7,308 nt of DNA from Chryseobacterium gleum (GTDB lineage: Bacteria; Bacteroidota; Bacteroidia; Flavobacteriales_D; Crocinitomicaceae). Both the position numbers and the translations under genes were made by a program. Numbering within the stretch: the stretch's first letter is position 1; each line of letters opens with the position of its first letter. The notes under the pieces were generated by a model that was not told where the DNA came from, ran no database searches, and saw nothing but the letters and a program-made list of their open reading frames with translations. Location: positions 1 to 7,308 of the forward strand of contig CAMCQW010000097.1 in assembly GCA_945877045.1 (NCBI GenBank). The letters are read 5' to 3'. Of this stretch, positions 6,475 through 7,308 are shown piece after piece.

Positions 6475-7308
6475 ATGGTTAAAAATTACACATCCGGCCC
6501 CTTTTTAAGTCAAATAGTAAATCCTAGTGATTTAAGATCGAAATTTTCGACCGATGATTTAATTCAGGTTTCTGACGAATTACGTCAATATATTGTTGAT
6601 GTAATTTCGGAGATTGGAAACAGCCATTTTGGTGCAAGCCTTGGTGTAGTTGAATTAACAGTCGCCTTACATTATGTTTTTAATACACCTCAAGACCAAT
6701 TGGTTTGGGATGTAGGACATCAAGCATATGGGCATAAAATATTAACGGGGCGCCGCGAAAATTTTCACACAAACAGACTTAAAGGCGGTATGTCAGGATT
6801 CCCAAAGCGCTCAGAAAGTGAGTACGATACTTTTGGTGTTGGACATTCCTCCACATCAATATCTGCTGCATTAGGAATGGCAGTTGCCAATCGTTTAAAA
6901 GGTCAAATAAATACACAGCATATTGCCGTAATTGGTGACGGAGCAATGACGGCAGGATTAGCATTTGAAGGATTGAATAATGCTGGTTTTGAAAAAGACA
7001 CGAATTTATTGGTGATTTTGAATGATAATTGTATGTCTATTGATCCAAATGTTGGTGCCCTAAAGGAGTATTTGACAGACATTACTACATCACATACTTA
7101 CAATAAAGTTAAAGATGAGGTTTGGAAGTTACTAGGTAAAATTTCGACATTTGGACCTGATGCCCAATCCATAGCATCAAAAGTATCAAGTGCTTTAAAA
7201 GGAAGTCTATTAAAACAAAGCAATTTATTTGAGGCACTAAATTTCAGGTATTTTGGTCCGGTTGATGGGCATGATGTAATTGGTTTGGCTAAAGTTTTAG
7301 AAGATTTA
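6475..7308 (+). CDS. dxs: 1-deoxy-D-xylulose-5-phosphate synthase, N-terminal part (3' cut by window edge)
   Basis: A cytoplasmic ThDP enzyme condensing pyruvate and glyceraldehyde 3-phosphate to DXP, the first step of the MEP isoprenoid pathway. From the ATG at 6475 the frame is open for 278 codons to the window end; full-length homologs are about 620-640 residues. Signatures in order are SHFGASLGVVELTVALHYVF (His51), WDVGHQAYGHKILTGRR (78-94), GVGHSSTSISAALGMA (121-136), the ThDP/Mg motif GDGAMTAG (Asp155) through ILNDNCMSI (Asn185), DPNVGALKEYLTDITTS as in Bacteroidota homologs, and RYFGPVDGHD (258-267). The ATG is the first possible normal start after an in-frame TAA at 6448-6450. It is divergent from cyoE, whose substrate farnesyl diphosphate derives from this pathway. 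The catalytic core beyond residue 278 is not visible. Confidence 0.96.
   Translation, partial: MVKNYTSGPFLSQIVNPSDLRSKFSTDDLIQVSDELRQYIVDVISEIGNSHFGASLGVVELTVALHYVFNTPQDQLVWDVGHQAYGHKILTGRRENFHTNRLKGGMSGFPKRSESEYDTFGVGHSSTSISAALGMAVANRLKGQINTQHIAVIGDGAMTAGLAFEGLNNAGFEKDTNLLVILNDNCMSIDPNVGALKEYLTDITTSHTYNKVKDEVWKLLGKISTFGPDAQSIASKVSSALKGSLLKQSNLFEALNFRYFGPVDGHDVIGLAKVLEDL

Noticed and set aside
6779..6964. 61-codon minus-strand ORF opposite dxs
   Set aside because: Antisense to conserved Dxs motifs and without protein-family features.

Overview
The window looks like AT-rich chromosomal DNA of a member of the Bacteroidota, probably Flavobacteriales or a close relative. Three things support this. 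Two cytochrome c oxidase subunit III genes stand in tandem in a heme O synthase/subunit IV/SCO/DUF420 cluster typical of that phylum. The C-terminal half of the second subunit III, as I recall the family, closely resembles flavobacterial proteins. The only sizeable intergenic region carries promoter-like elements of the Bacteroidota type (TTG, about 20 nt, TAnnTTTG). The placement comes from protein recognition, not from a search.

Layout. At the left edge, on the + strand, is the 3' part of a gene for a secreted OmpA-family protein; its frame is open back to the window edge. It converges on, and shares a TTAA with, the end of a seven-gene minus-strand operon spanning about 6357 to 964. In transcription order the operon encodes heme O synthase (cyoE), two subunit III paralogs, subunit IV, a SCO-like protein lacking the copper-ligand histidine, a complete SCO1/SenC lipoprotein, and a DUF420 (YozB/CtaM-like) membrane protein. 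Gaps are 2 to 21 bp, or genes overlap by 4 and 11 bp, so co-transcription is very likely. A 117-bp divergent region (6358-6474) separates the operon from dxs on the + strand, which runs off the right edge.

How it fits together. The operon is a module for building an aa3/caa3-type terminal oxidase: heme processing (CyoE), structural subunits III and IV, and copper delivery or redox maturation (SCO pair, DUF420). Subunits I and II are not in the window; in many Bacteroidota they lie with the alternative complex III genes. Dxs starts the MEP isoprenoid pathway, whose farnesyl diphosphate is a substrate of CyoE, so the divergent pair has a plausible metabolic link.

Most notable points: both subunit III paralogs carry a large soluble insertion (about 160 and 190 residues) in the same loop, predicted to be periplasmic; the first SCO-like protein keeps CxxxC but has Phe where the third copper ligand (His) should be; and both divergent promoters sit so close to their start codons that very short or absent leaders are predicted. 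There is no sign of a mobile element, CRISPR array, phage or defence system. The content is ordinary core metabolism with some unusual protein architecture.
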